A stretch of DNA of 64,000 nucleotides. Origin: Acetilactobacillus jinshanensis (lineage in GTDB: Bacteria > Bacillota > Bacilli > Lactobacillales > Lactobacillaceae). The notes beneath the pieces were generated by a model, which worked only from the letters and a program-made list of their open reading frames with translations, ran no database searches and was not told where the DNA came from. The position numbers and the translations under genes were made by a program. Location of the stretch: contig NZ_CP034726.1 of NCBI RefSeq assembly GCF_004359375.1, positions 1,302,001 through 1,366,000 of the forward strand, given 5' to 3'. The first letter of the stretch is position 1. Each line of letters starts with the position of its first letter. Below are positions 12,229-20,400 of the stretch, piece by piece.

Positions 12229-12390
12229 CTATCTAGAAATTTTATTAATCTTATTATCATACCGATGAATTAACGTCCGGTTAACCAAAATTCGTGATCG
12301 ATAATTAGATATCTGATAGCCAATTAATATACTGATCATTAACAAGAAATTTAAGCTTAATAACGTTAACGAGCCTTGTCGTCTACTCAT
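12229..12390 (-). CDS. comGG: ComGG-like small pseudopilin operon protein
   Basis: A 53-residue protein, too short for most gene callers. It starts MSRRQGSLTLLSLNFLLMIS: a few basic residues followed by one hydrophobic helix, the layout of ComGG and other minor pseudopilins without the Glu+5 motif. The ATG overlaps the end of comGF by 8 bases, which implies translational coupling. The position at the end of comGABCDEF and before the ytxK-like gene is that of comGG. It is shorter than the usual 90-120 residues and may be degraded or minimal. Confidence 0.6.
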   Translation of the reverse strand: MSRRQGSLTLLSLNFLLMISILIGYQISNYRSRILVNRTLIHRYDNKINKISR

Positions 12391-12808
12391 TTAATCGACT
12401 CTTTCCGTCAAATTGCTGGCCATTTTGCATTATTACGTGATGGTCTAAAAGTCCGTTATCCGTTCGATGCCATTCAACTTTTTTCACATGGTATAGAAAT
12501 GGCATGTAACCGCCATGATGAGTGGTTAAAATCAAGTCATGATCTTGGAGCTCAACATAATAATTTTTACGGCCTTTCTTTAAATTCAATTCTCCATCAC
12601 CATATGACGTTACCTTATAATCTTCAATCGCATCTAAATACACATAAAATTGAGTCATCACATTGTGATAACGACTATGTCTAACGTCAGAAAACGTCGA
12701 GCCGACGATTAAAATGACGAATGCCGTTATCATCAACGAAAGCATCGTTTCAACCAACGTAAAACCATTTCGATTATTTTTGGTTTGACTTCGATAAAGT
12801 TTGTTCAT
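12383..12808 (-). CDS. comGF: Competence pseudopilin ComGF
   Basis: A 141-residue minor pseudopilin. The type IV prepilin motif RNGFTLVETML (residues 13-23) has the conserved Gly-Phe cleavage site and Glu+5, followed by a hydrophobic helix. The remainder (SRYHNVMTQFYVYLDAIE onward) matches ComGF in length and pattern. ComGF works with ComGC, GD, GE and GG in the DNA-uptake pseudopilus after cleavage by ComC. Position 6 in the comG operon supports the call. Confidence 0.85.
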   Translation of the reverse strand: MNKLYRSQTKNNRNGFTLVETMLSLMITAFVILIVGSTFSDVRHSRYHNVMTQFYVYLDAIEDYKVTSYGDGELNLKKGRKNYYVELQDHDLILTTHHGGYMPFLYHVKKVEWHRTDNGLLDHHVIMQNGQQFDGKSRLNE

Positions 12809-12959
12809 AAATTCTTCGTTTCTGCATTAACTGATGGTCACTAACCACGATTTGATGTTTCATAACTTGATTAACTTGATAATATAGGCCTAAACCTAAA
12901 CTAAGGATAAACAAGCCACATAATGAATCAGCTAACGTTACACCTTTACGTTCTTTCAT
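12774..12959 (-). CDS. comGE: Competence pseudopilin ComGE
   Basis: About 61 residues from the ATG at 12959, which overlaps the comGD stop. The prepilin-like N-terminus is KERKGVTLADSLCGLFIL; Gly-Val-Thr-Leu-Ala-Asp replaces the common Gly-Phe-Thr-Leu-x-Glu, with Asp at the +5 position. The frame is open 18 codons further upstream (to 13013), but that extension would put the prepilin motif far from the N-terminus and lies wholly inside comGD. The 3' end overlaps comGF by 35 bases. Confidence 0.75.
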   Translation of the reverse strand: MKERKGVTLADSLCGLFILSLGLGLYYQVNQVMKHQIVVSDHQLMQKRRIYEQTLSKSNQK

Positions 12960-13374
12960 AATGAAAAGTATACTTCCCCCAGCCGAGTTGAAAATTTTGA
13001 TCCAATACCGCATGCTTATCGACTAACCATCTAACCGGATATGGTGCTATATAACCATTATTTTTAATTTCAATCCGTTTATTAGTTAGTAATGTCAGAT
13101 TTTCTGGTGGGCGCAAGATCACCTTTTTATTTCGATACTTCATGATTACTAAACCATGCCGATGAAACGTAACCGCTACGCTTGAATTATTATTAATGGC
13201 CGCATCTTCAGCTAACTCAAATTGATTTTGAAATTTTTCCCAGAAGAAAAAATCCTTAAAATGATCCAAATTAACGTGCTGATTCATGTATAAACTCAAG
13301 CTCAAGATCATTGCTGAAATAACCAGGACAATCGTGGTTTCAATTAAGGTAAAACCATTTCTATATCTCATCAT
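12946..13374 (-). CDS. comGD: Competence pseudopilin ComGD
   Basis: A 142-residue minor pseudopilin with prepilin motif YRNGFTLIETTIVL at residues 4-17 (Gly-Phe cleavage site, Glu+5) and one N-terminal helix. It begins 2 bases after the comGC stop with no clear ribosome site, so it is probably translated by coupling. Confidence 0.88.
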   Translation of the reverse strand: MMRYRNGFTLIETTIVLVISAMILSLSLYMNQHVNLDHFKDFFFWEKFQNQFELAEDAAINNNSSVAVTFHRHGLVIMKYRNKKVILRPPENLTLLTNKRIEIKNNGYIAPYPVRWLVDKHAVLDQNFQLGWGKYTFHYERT

Positions 13375-13376
13375 TA

Positions 13377-13754
13377 TTAAGACTGACTAGAATTCTGATC
13401 TGACTTATTAATGGGTTTGCCATCCTTAGTTACTACCGGTGCTTTACTGTTATCAATATCAATTTTTTCAGCACTAGCTTTTTTAACCTGATCATTGGAT
13501 AGGTAACCACTAGTTTGGAGCTTGGATAAACTAACGCCACGACCAGGCTCGTCATTTTCAGGATGATCATCTAAATAGTCATCCAGTTGAGATTGAACTA
13601 CTGATGTCATCGCGTTTTTATGAACGGCATTCGCGTTCTCTCGAGACTTCGTCATGTTTGGAATAATGATCAACACTAATAACGAGATAATGAAAAGGAC
13701 AATCGTCATTTCAATTAAGGTAAAGCCCTTCCGTTTTCGGTAATTCTTTTTCAT
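13377..13754 (-). CDS. comGC: Major competence pseudopilin ComGC
   Basis: A 125-residue major pseudopilin. The prepilin motif RKGFTLIEMTIVLFIISLL (from residue 8) is canonical. The body contains the usual ComGC segment QLDDYLDDHPE...SLSKLQTSGYLS. The Ser/Asp/Lys-rich C-terminal tail is longer than in many homologues. It should form the shaft of the pseudopilus that carries DNA through the cell wall. Confidence 0.92.
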   Translation of the reverse strand: MKKNYRKRKGFTLIEMTIVLFIISLLVLIIIPNMTKSRENANAVHKNAMTSVVQSQLDDYLDDHPENDEPGRGVSLSKLQTSGYLSNDQVKKASAEKIDIDNSKAPVVTKDGKPINKSDQNSSQS

Positions 13755-13755
13755 T

Positions 13756-14793
13756 TTAATTAATCCCTCGAATCGAACTATACATCGGCAATAACATACT
13801 CAAATACGTCCCAACAATTAACAAACCGATAATTAAAAACATGATTGGTTGTAACATTGAAATTAAACGTGTTGACTGCTTGACCATTGATTTAAATTCC
13901 AATTTTGAATAAGCATTTAGCTTTTGGGCTAAAACGTTGGTCGTATCACCGTTATCAATCAGCATCATCATTTGTTTCGGTAAAAAATGATATTTAGATT
14001 TTAAGCACCGCAAATTATTACCTTGATTAATGACCTGTTTAACATCTTGACTAAATTTTAAAATCAACGGATTAGATTTAAAATTCATCATAAATTTAAC
14101 GATCTGTTGTAAATCCATCCCGCATTTCATCATTAACGCTAAATTACTCGATAAGTAATAGGCGCAATACGCTTGATATATTTTTCCAATAACCGGAATT
14201 TTTAACTCATGATTAATCCGCCAAATTTGATTCTGATTTCGCCAATATTTCCAAAATCCATAAATAACAATCGCAATCGGCAACAAACTAATTAATAGCC
14301 ATAGACCGTAATGATGTTCAGTTTGTCCAGAACTTAAATTCTGAAATTGAGGCGTTACCAGCAAATGAATCGTGATAACAATTCCCACCAGAAGAATTAG
14401 CAGAAAAATCGGGTACACCATGAGTTCTGTTAATTTATTCTTCTGCTGTTGCTTTATTTTTAGAAATTTACTAACGCTACCCAACGTTTTAACCAAATCA
14501 CCATGATATTCAGCAATTTTGATCTGGCAGTACGTTCTAAAATTCACCAACGTTTTAATGCCATCGGCAAAACTATTACCATTTGATAAAGATCTTTTAA
14601 TTACAGTGATTGCATCCTCTAATTCAGGATGAACTGTGGAACAAAAGCTAAAGGCTTCTTTTAACGTGAAGCCATTTTTTAAAAAATCATGGATTGAAGT
14701 AAATAAAGTAATTTGATTATTAGTTGATAGCTTACCCGAATTTAAATTGTCGAGAAACTTTTGAACTAATTTGTTGTCCTTTAACCAAGTCAT
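13756..14793 (-). CDS. comGB: Competence type II secretion-like membrane protein ComGB
   Basis: A 345-residue polytopic protein of the GspF/PilC family with two T2SF repeats (about residues 25-140 and 205-325) and hydrophobic segments near 125-145, 165-185 and 315-340. It is the membrane platform for pseudopilus assembly. The start lies 62 bases inside comGA and has a ribosome site GGAGG 10 bases upstream. One base separates its end from comGC. Confidence 0.92.
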   Translation of the reverse strand: MTWLKDNKLVQKFLDNLNSGKLSTNNQITLFTSIHDFLKNGFTLKEAFSFCSTVHPELEDAITVIKRSLSNGNSFADGIKTLVNFRTYCQIKIAEYHGDLVKTLGSVSKFLKIKQQQKNKLTELMVYPIFLLILLVGIVITIHLLVTPQFQNLSSGQTEHHYGLWLLISLLPIAIVIYGFWKYWRNQNQIWRINHELKIPVIGKIYQAYCAYYLSSNLALMMKCGMDLQQIVKFMMNFKSNPLILKFSQDVKQVINQGNNLRCLKSKYHFLPKQMMMLIDNGDTTNVLAQKLNAYSKLEFKSMVKQSTRLISMLQPIMFLIIGLLIVGTYLSMLLPMYSSIRGIN

Positions 14794-15718
14794 GTAATTG
14801 TTGCCTCCATTTCAAAATCGAGTCATCTTGGATCGGCTTTTGCCATAATTGATCATTAGTGACGATGTTAAATAACGCCCCAATTTGATCACCACGAGTT
14901 GGTAAAAGTCTTTGATACACAATTGAATTAATGCATTGCTGTAAATAATGGCGATCGACCTTAAGCTGTGATAACCGGTCAATGGCACCTTCTGGAGATT
15001 GCGCATGGACGGTACTTAATACTAAATGACCACTTAAAGCCGCTTGAACCGCAGCACTTGCGGTATCTGCATCCCGAATTTCACCGATAATAAAAATATC
15101 GGGACGGTGTCTTAAACCAACTTTTAATAATCGTTGGTAATTCATTCCGGCTTTTAAATTAATTTGCAACTGTAGAAAACCACTCTTAATAATCTCAACC
15201 GGATCCTCAATTGTCATGACCATTTTTTGATGACCTAAATCTTCCGCCAACTGATAAATCGAAGTTGTTTTACCAGATCCCGTTGGACCCACAAATAGCA
15301 TTAAGCCACGTCGTTGTGCTAATGACCTTAATCTAGTAAATTGCTCTGGAATCAAGAAATTTAAACGTTGATTAGATAAACTTTTAATTATCCTGATTAC
15401 CATTGATTCATGATTATAAAAATCACCAACCGTTGAGAACCTTAGAAAATATTGTTTATTAAATACTGCTGATCCCAACTGAGGCCGCCGATGCTCACTG
15501 ATGTTCATTCCGCCGTGAAATTTACAGTAATTAATACATTGCTGACCCTGATCTAACGAAAGTCGATGCTGAATAATTAGCTTATTCACCATCCTTAATT
15601 TCACGACATAACCTTTCGAATTAGGCAAAAAATATACGTCAGAAACCTGATGCTCAACGCTAAATTGCCATAAATTCGTTAATAATTTTTCAATCTTAAT
15701 TTCATCACCCTCCAACAA
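14732..15718 (-). CDS. comGA: Competence traffic ATPase ComGA
   Basis: A GspE/PilB-type secretion ATPase of about 322-328 residues. Walker A is GPTGSGKTT (near residue 144), the Asp box follows as TIEDPVE, Walker B is the DIFIIGEIRD segment, and the His box is STVHAQ. Start choice is unclear: in-frame TTG codons at 15718 and 15715 have no ribosome site, while GGAGG lies inside the frame and is spaced 8 bases from an ATT at 15700, giving a protein that begins (I/M)KIEKLLTNLWQF like its homologues. First gene of the comG operon. Confidence 0.9.
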   Translation of the reverse strand: MLEGDEIKIEKLLTNLWQFSVEHQVSDVYFLPNSKGYVVKLRMVNKLIIQHRLSLDQGQQCINYCKFHGGMNISEHRRPQLGSAVFNKQYFLRFSTVGDFYNHESMVIRIIKSLSNQRLNFLIPEQFTRLRSLAQRRGLMLFVGPTGSGKTTSIYQLAEDLGHQKMVMTIEDPVEIIKSGFLQLQINLKAGMNYQRLLKVGLRHRPDIFIIGEIRDADTASAAVQAALSGHLVLSTVHAQSPEGAIDRLSQLKVDRHYLQQCINSIVYQRLLPTRGDQIGALFNIVTNDQLWQKPIQDDSILKWRQQLHDLVKGQQISSKVSRQFKFG

Positions 15719-15760
15719 TCTATAATTACGAAAAATTACCTTAAAATAATCAAAAAATGT

Positions 15761-15797
15761 AAAAAAAAATCACGATAAGTTTTAAACTTATCGTGAT
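15761..15797 (-). terminator. Rho-independent terminator after yebC
   Basis: An 11-bp perfect stem (ATCACGATAAG/CTTATCGTGAT) followed on the minus strand by nine T. It separates yebC from comGA. Confidence 0.9.
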
Positions 15798-15826
15798 TAA
15801 AATAATTTTAAAATTAAATTTTAGTT

Positions 15827-16561
15827 TTATTTGACGTTATCAGGTAATTTAGCGGCTTCATAAATATCCTGAACATCATCATTACTGTCCAATTCATCAA
15901 TCAAGCCTTTGTACTGATCAACCTTATCATCAGGTACCGTTGTAACGGTCTTTGGAACCATCTTAACTTCAGCAGTATCTAAATCGTATTTCTTCTGTAA
16001 GGTATCTTTAGCTTTCTTCAAAGCATTCGGTGCTGTGGTGATAACAAAACGATCTTTATAAGTCTTCATGTCATCAGCACCAGCGTCTAAAGCATCCATT
16101 AATACGGAATCTTCACTAGCGTCGAGTCCCTTACGGTTAATAACAATTAAGCCTTTACGATCGAACAGGTATGATACTGATCCACTGGTACCCAATGAAC
16201 CACCATGGTGCTTAAATGCGGAACGAATTGCGGCAGCCGTTCGGTTCTTATTATCAGTTAAGACTAAAATCATAATAGCGGTACCACCAGGTCCGTACCC
16301 TTCGTACGTAATCTGTTCGAAATGAAGGCCACCTGCACCAGTAGCTTTATCAATCGCACGTTTAATATTACGCTTTGGCATGTTTTGAGCATGTGCCTTA
16401 CTAATTACTAAACGAAGATCTGGGTTGTTGGCTGGATCAGGGTCACCTGCTTTAGCAGCTTGATATAAGTTACGAGATAATTTCTGGAAAATTTTGCCAC
16501 GCTTTTTATCTTGAGCGCCTTTACGACCTTGTATGTTATGCCATTTAGAATGTCCTGACAT
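15827..16561 (-). CDS. yebC: YebC/PmpR family protein (TACO1-like)
   Basis: A 244-residue YebC/TACO1 family protein. It starts [18 protein letters not shown], the family hallmark, and continues with [11 protein letters not shown] and [11 protein letters not shown]. Members bind DNA as regulators or act at the ribosome to relieve stalling at polyproline stretches; which applies here cannot be told. It sits between ccpA and comG, has its own promoter and terminator, and is likely monocistronic. The ribosome site AGAGGAG lies 9 bases before ATG. Confidence 0.94.
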   Translation of the reverse strand: MSGHSKWHNIQGRKGAQDKKRGKIFQKLSRNLYQAAKAGDPDPANNPDLRLVISKAHAQNMPKRNIKRAIDKATGAGGLHFEQITYEGYGPGGTAIMILVLTDNKNRTAAAIRSAFKHHGGSLGTSGSVSYLFDRKGLIVINRKGLDASEDSVLMDALDAGADDMKTYKDRFVITTAPNALKKAKDTLQKKYDLDTAEVKMVPKTVTTVPDDKVDQYKGLIDELDSNDDVQDIYEAAKLPDNVK

Positions 16562-16604
16562 TATCGCATACTCCTCTCATTTCGAATCTTGTTAAACGGC
16601 TATA

Positions 16605-16633
16605 ATTATAGCAATCTTCATAATTTTAATCAA
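16605..16633 (-). promoter_or_regulatory. yebC promoter
   Basis: TTGATT (16628-16633) and TATAAT (16605-16610), 17-bp spacer, about 45 bp before the yebC start. Confidence 0.8.
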
Positions 16634-16673
16634 GAAAGCACTTTAAAATGAAGACTAATAAATATTTAACGAA

Positions 16674-17675
16674 TTACTTAGTTGAATTCCGCTTAATTAA
16701 GCCATACGGAAGTAATACATCCTGATTAGTGATTTTATCTTTATTCATAATCTTGGTTAGTAATCGCATTGCAACCGCACCAATATCGTATAATGGTTGA
16801 GTAATTGATGTCATGGTTGGACGAGTCATCTTGGTTAATTTAGTATCATCACTAGTCGCGATTTCAAATTGATCAGGAATTCGAATCCCGCTATCGGTTA
16901 GGCCGTTCATTACACCGGCAGCTAACTCATCATTACTCACCATCGCAGCAGAAACGTTTAATTTGATCAAACGTTGACTCAATTTATAACCACTGTGATA
17001 GGAACGATCTGTAGAGAACACTAATTTAGGATCATACGGTAACTGATATTTTTTTAACGCATCCTGATACCCAAGTAATCGATGCTTAGAATTAATGGCT
17101 TGGTCTAATGATCCCGTAACGAACGCGATGTGCTTGTTGCCACGTTCAATTAGATGACTCACTTCATCTTTAGTCGCTTGACGGTAGTCAATGTTTACAC
17201 TGGGTTCGGTCTTTTTGGAATCAATGGATCCAGCTAAAACAATGGGTGTTTTAGCTTCACGGAATTTCTTTCTCAAAGCATCCGTGATTTCATTACCCAT
17301 GAAGATAATGCCGTCAACTTGTTTAGTAAGTAACGTGTTCAAGACATGAATTTCTTTTTTACTATTATCATCTGAATTAGCTAGAATAATATTGTACTTA
17401 TACATAGCCGCAATATCATCAATTCCTAAAGCTAATTCAGAGAAATACGTATCGGCAACATTGGGCGTTATAACCCCAACCGTAGTGGTACGCTTACTAG
17501 CTAGTCCACGAGCAACCGCGTTTGGATGATAGTTCAGATCCTTAATAACCTTTAGAACTTTTTTTCTAGTAAGAGGTTTAACGTTTGAATTGCCATTCAC
17601 GACTCGTGATACCGTAGCCATGGATACTTGCGCCTGATGCGCAACATCGTAGATGGTGACTTTTTGTTTTTCCAT
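16674..17675 (-). CDS. ccpA: Catabolite control protein A (CcpA), LacI family
   Basis: A 333-residue LacI/GalR regulator. The helix-turn-helix is VTIYDVAHQAQVSMATVSRV (residues 5-24), the hinge helix NAVARGLASKRT (49-60) is the CcpA type, and a periplasmic-binding-like effector domain follows. CcpA with HPr-Ser46-P binds cre sites and controls carbon metabolism. The frame is open 15 codons further upstream (to 17720), but those codons cover the promoter -10 box and cre, and the ATG at 17675 has AGAGGAAG at good spacing. Its length matches other CcpA proteins exactly. Confidence 0.95.
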   Translation of the reverse strand: MEKQKVTIYDVAHQAQVSMATVSRVVNGNSNVKPLTRKKVLKVIKDLNYHPNAVARGLASKRTTTVGVITPNVADTYFSELALGIDDIAAMYKYNIILANSDDNSKKEIHVLNTLLTKQVDGIIFMGNEITDALRKKFREAKTPIVLAGSIDSKKTEPSVNIDYRQATKDEVSHLIERGNKHIAFVTGSLDQAINSKHRLLGYQDALKKYQLPYDPKLVFSTDRSYHSGYKLSQRLIKLNVSAAMVSNDELAAGVMNGLTDSGIRIPDQFEIATSDDTKLTKMTRPTMTSITQPLYDIGAVAMRLLTKIMNKDKITNQDVLLPYGLIKRNSTK

Positions 17676-17698
17676 ATTATTAGTCTTCCTCTTAATAA

Positions 17699-17712
17699 AA
17701 ATAGCGCTTTCA
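17699..17712 (-). promoter_or_regulatory. cre site in front of ccpA
   Basis: TGAAAGCGCTATTT on the minus strand, 12 or so of 14 positions matching the cre consensus TGWAANCGNTWNCA. It lies just downstream of the ccpA -10 box, a position that should repress transcription, so it suggests autoregulation. Confidence 0.65.
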
Positions 17713-17720
17713 CAAGCCAT

Positions 17721-17749
17721 AATATAACAGATACTGCCATTTTTAGCAA
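17721..17749 (-). promoter_or_regulatory. ccpA promoter
   Basis: TTGCTA (17744-17749) and TATATT (17721-17726), 17-bp spacer. The transcript start would fall at or within the cre site. Confidence 0.75.
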
Positions 17750-17760
17750 GCTAACTGACG

Positions 17761-17793
17761 TAAAATAAAAGAGCCCTAAATTATAGGACCCAC
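17761..17793 (-). terminator. Terminator after the DUF948-YtxH unit
   Basis: 8-bp stem GGGTCCTA/TAGGGCTC (two G-U pairs), loop TAATT, then TTTTATTTT on the minus strand. Confidence 0.7.
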
Positions 17794-17816
17794 TCTGAAC
17801 AATAATTTTTTATAAT

Positions 17817-18299
17817 TTAATATTTTCTAACGGTACCATCTGGATAACAAACTACGGTTGCGTATTTAGGAACTTGATTAAAATTCTTAGTGGCGTCAAC
17901 CACGATATCGTCAGAGTCGGAACTTTGGCTTAATTCTGAACGAAGGTGATCCGCTGCGGTATGAAACTGGGTACTACCTTTTGGGTCACTATCATCATGA
18001 TTAAATGGATTGTTAAAATGATTCTTTAATTGAACGGCATGTCGATGGGCATAGTTCAATGCTGATTTGGCATGGGAAGTAGCGCCTTTAGTACCCTTAT
18101 GTAAATGATCCGTTGCGTTATCCATCGCATCACTTGCGTAAAAAGCATAATCGACAGCTTTATCCTTTAAATCAGAGGCTTTTCGATTTACATCGTTAAT
18201 TAACTTCTGTCGCTTAACAGGATCCAAACGCTTAAAGGCAACTACAGCTGCGGCACCACCTAAAAGTAGACCCACTAGAAAGCCCATTTTTTTACTCAT
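17817..18299 (-). CDS. YtxH domain envelope protein
   Basis: A 160-residue protein. It begins MSKKMGFLVGLLLGGAAAVV, a single glycine-rich membrane helix typical of YtxH proteins, followed by KRLDPVKRQKLINDV and a long soluble helical part with His/Asp repeats. The C-terminal VVCYPDGTVRKY segment resembles a short motif seen in lactobacillal relatives. YtxH proteins are linked to general stress in Bacillus; the molecular role is unknown. It is cotranscribed with the DUF948 gene upstream (14-bp gap). Confidence 0.75.
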   Translation of the reverse strand: MSKKMGFLVGLLLGGAAAVVAFKRLDPVKRQKLINDVNRKASDLKDKAVDYAFYASDAMDNATDHLHKGTKGATSHAKSALNYAHRHAVQLKNHFNNPFNHDDSDPKGSTQFHTAADHLRSELSQSSDSDDIVVDATKNFNQVPKYATVVCYPDGTVRKY

Positions 18300-18313
18300 A
18301 ACAAATCACTCCA

Positions 18314-18733
18314 TTATTTATGCTTACGTAAACTAAAAATACTAAATAAAAGTGCACCAAGTTTATAAAAACGTGAACGTCTCAATTTTCTACGCTTTTT
18401 AAAATGTTTACCCATATCGCTAACCGTTTGATTAACGTTAGAAACACTTTTACCAAGATCAGCGCTTGCTTTAAAAACCGGACGGACTATGTTCATGTCA
18501 TGATTAACTTCATTAATTAACTGACGTGACTCAGTTAATACCCCTTCAGATTTTTTAGAAATTGCGTTAATGTCTTTAGTTACATCATTTAAACTATGAT
18601 TAACTCTATCTAATGTTGACACTAATTTTGTTAAAAAAATGCCAATAAAAATAACCAGAACGAGCAGCGCAAATGCCGCTAATAATCCAGCAACTTGACC
18701 AGCTGTCATGGAATGCTTCCTTTCGAACTTCAA
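18314..18733 (-). CDS. DUF948 (YtxG-like) membrane protein
   Basis: A 139-residue protein with one N-terminal membrane helix (about residues 11-34), a heptad-rich region (SLNDVTKDINAISKKSEGVL), and a very basic C-terminus (KKRRKLRRSRF) that could contact membrane or nucleic acid. The layout matches DUF948 proteins, which usually precede ytxH. The ribosome site is GAAAGGAAG. Function is not known beyond association with stress and envelope genes. Confidence 0.8.
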   Translation of the reverse strand: MKFERKHSMTAGQVAGLLAAFALLVLVIFIGIFLTKLVSTLDRVNHSLNDVTKDINAISKKSEGVLTESRQLINEVNHDMNIVRPVFKASADLGKSVSNVNQTVSDMGKHFKKRRKLRRSRFYKLGALLFSIFSLRKHK

Positions 18734-18741
18734 CTAAACTA

Positions 18742-18770
18742 AGAATAGCATTTTAAAAATATTTTGACAA
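18742..18770 (-). promoter_or_regulatory. Promoter of the DUF948-ytxH operon
   Basis: TTGTCA (18765-18770) and TATTCT (18742-18747), 17-bp spacer, reading to the left. Confidence 0.65.
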
Positions 18771-18787
18771 TAAAGTCAAAACATATT

Positions 18788-18816
18788 TCACTAGGTAACG
18801 AACCTTGATATAATTT
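18788..18816 (+). promoter_or_regulatory. Candidate promoter of the mscS-like gene
   Basis: A clear TATAAT near 18811 with a weak TTTCAC about 17 bp upstream, reading to the right into the mechanosensitive channel gene. Confidence 0.5.
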
Positions 18817-18842
18817 CATCGGGTAAGGAGCGCTGATTAGAA

Positions 18843-19736
18843 ATGTTTACGAATCTACTCACACAAGCTCAAGTCGTTAATAATTCTTTTTTGAAACGAT
18901 ACATTAAAACATTTAACTGGGATCAAATTTTAAGTAACCTGTCTAAAAAGATTGTTATGATCATTTTCATAACGATCTTATTCTGGGTCTTTAAACGGGT
19001 CGGTTTATTTTTCATTAATCGATTATTTAGGAAGCATCAACAAAAGACTTCCGAAGAATTTTCGTTAAGACGAATATCAACTTTACACACCCTATCGATC
19101 AATACACTAAACTACGGACTCGTTATCTTTTGGATATATTCCGTTTTATCAATGATCGGCATCCCAATTGGAACGTTAGTTACCGGCGCCGGGATTTTTA
19201 GTCTAGCCATTGGCTTAGGCGCTCAGGGCTTTGTATCCGATATCGTTAGCGGCTTTTTTATTTTATTTGAACATCAGCTAAACGTCGGTGATTACGTCAA
19301 GATTGGTGACATTGAAGGAACCGTCAGAGCAATCGGCCTCCGAACTACCCAAATTAATTCAGTCGACGGAACGTTAAATTATATTCCGAACCGTAACATT
19401 ACCGTCATCTCAAACTTCTCTCGTAATAACATGATTGCAATTATTCAAATTAAGATCAATCCAGACACGCCAATTAAAAAATCACTCAACGTTATTGAAA
19501 AAGTTAATCAGCTTCATGCGGCTAATAACTCAGACATCATTGGTAAACCAGATGTCAGAGGAACGGTTACTTTGCCTGATGGTTCAGTTGCCATTCAAAT
19601 CTACATCACAACTAAAAACGGTGCTCAGTGGGCAATCCAGCGTCAATACTTGGGCTATTATTTAGAAGCTCTAACCAAGAATGGAATTAAATTACCTAAA
19701 TCACCATTAGTTATGCCAAATACATCAAATAATTAA
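18843..19736 (+). CDS. MscS-family mechanosensitive ion channel
   Basis: A 297-residue small-conductance mechanosensitive channel that should release solutes on hypo-osmotic shock. Three N-terminal membrane helices are seen (about 37-57, 84-103 and 110-135). The pore-lining TM3 pattern is ATGAGIFSLAIGLGAQGFVS-like, followed by DIVSGFFILFE and the beta-domain start VGDYVKIGDIEGTV, both family signatures. Single gene, divergent from the DUF948 operon. Its stop overlaps the end of convergent rdgB by 4 bases. Confidence 0.92.
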   Translation: MFTNLLTQAQVVNNSFLKRYIKTFNWDQILSNLSKKIVMIIFITILFWVFKRVGLFFINRLFRKHQQKTSEEFSLRRISTLHTLSINTLNYGLVIFWIYSVLSMIGIPIGTLVTGAGIFSLAIGLGAQGFVSDIVSGFFILFEHQLNVGDYVKIGDIEGTVRAIGLRTTQINSVDGTLNYIPNRNITVISNFSRNNMIAIIQIKINPDTPIKKSLNVIEKVNQLHAANNSDIIGKPDVRGTVTLPDGSVAIQIYITTKNGAQWAIQRQYLGYYLEALTKNGIKLPKSPLVMPNTSNN

Positions 19737-20323
19737 TCTTGCCACCATTCATCAAAATGCTTCATCATCTTACGTGCAGCGATCCCCCGATGACTGATGG
19801 CGTCTTTTTGATTAGTCGTCATTTCAGCTAACGTTTGGTGCTTACTCGGAACGTAAAATAACGGATCGTAGCCGAAGCCGTTGTACCCTCGGGGTGTCTT
19901 AAGAATTTCACCGTTTAATTTACCATCAACGATTAACTTCTTCCCATTTGGCTTTAATAACACCAAGCAAGTCACAAACGTTGCGCTTCGATCCTGATGA
20001 CCTGCTAAACGTTTCAATAACTTTTTCTTATTAGCGGCATCATCATGATCACCGGCATAACGAGCCGAATAAATCCCTGGTTCATTATTAATGCTATGAA
20101 CTTCAAGTCCCGAGTCATCAGCTAGAGATGGGATGTGAAGCCAGTTAACGACGGCTTTTGCCTTAATCATGGCGTTTTCAGCAAAACTGTGACCCGTTTC
20201 CTTGATCTTCGGTGGATTATCAAAATCATTTAACGTTTTTACGTTAATGCCCTTGGCCTTGAACATCTTTCGGTATTCACGAGCTTTACCCTGATTTTTA
20301 GTAGCAATTACAATTGTTTTCAT
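19733..20323 (-). CDS. rdgB: XTP/dITP diphosphatase (RdgB/HAM1)
   Basis: A 196-residue non-canonical purine NTP pyrophosphatase that removes XTP, ITP and dITP from the nucleotide pool. N-terminal ATKNQGKAREYRKMF binds the triphosphate, SLADDSGLEV holds the catalytic Asp pair, and GYNGFGYDPLFY and SHRGIA are also conserved. The gene lies between trxA and a convergent channel gene. Ribosome site is weak. Confidence 0.94.
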   Translation of the reverse strand: MKTIVIATKNQGKAREYRKMFKAKGINVKTLNDFDNPPKIKETGHSFAENAMIKAKAVVNWLHIPSLADDSGLEVHSINNEPGIYSARYAGDHDDAANKKKLLKRLAGHQDRSATFVTCLVLLKPNGKKLIVDGKLNGEILKTPRGYNGFGYDPLFYVPSKHQTLAEMTTNQKDAISHRGIAARKMMKHFDEWWQD

Positions 20324-20353
20324 TTTAAGATCGCGTTTCTATCTCTATATACA

Positions 20354-20387
20354 ATAAAAGGCCATAACTCGAATGTTATGGCCTTTA
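20354..20387. terminator. Bidirectional-looking terminator after trxA
   Basis: 12-bp stem AAAGGCCATAAC/GTTATGGCCTTT with T-rich flanks. It ends trxA on the minus strand. Confidence 0.85.
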
Positions 20388-20400
20388 TTTATTTCAATTT

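Noticed and set aside
12376-12684. 102-codon plus-strand frame opposite comGF
   Set aside because: Antisense to a well-supported gene in the comG operon, with no ribosome site.
15725-15745. Possible competence sigma factor (ComX) box before comGA
   Set aside because: TTTCGTAATTA resembles but does not match the TACGAATA box, and no second copy exists in the window to support it.
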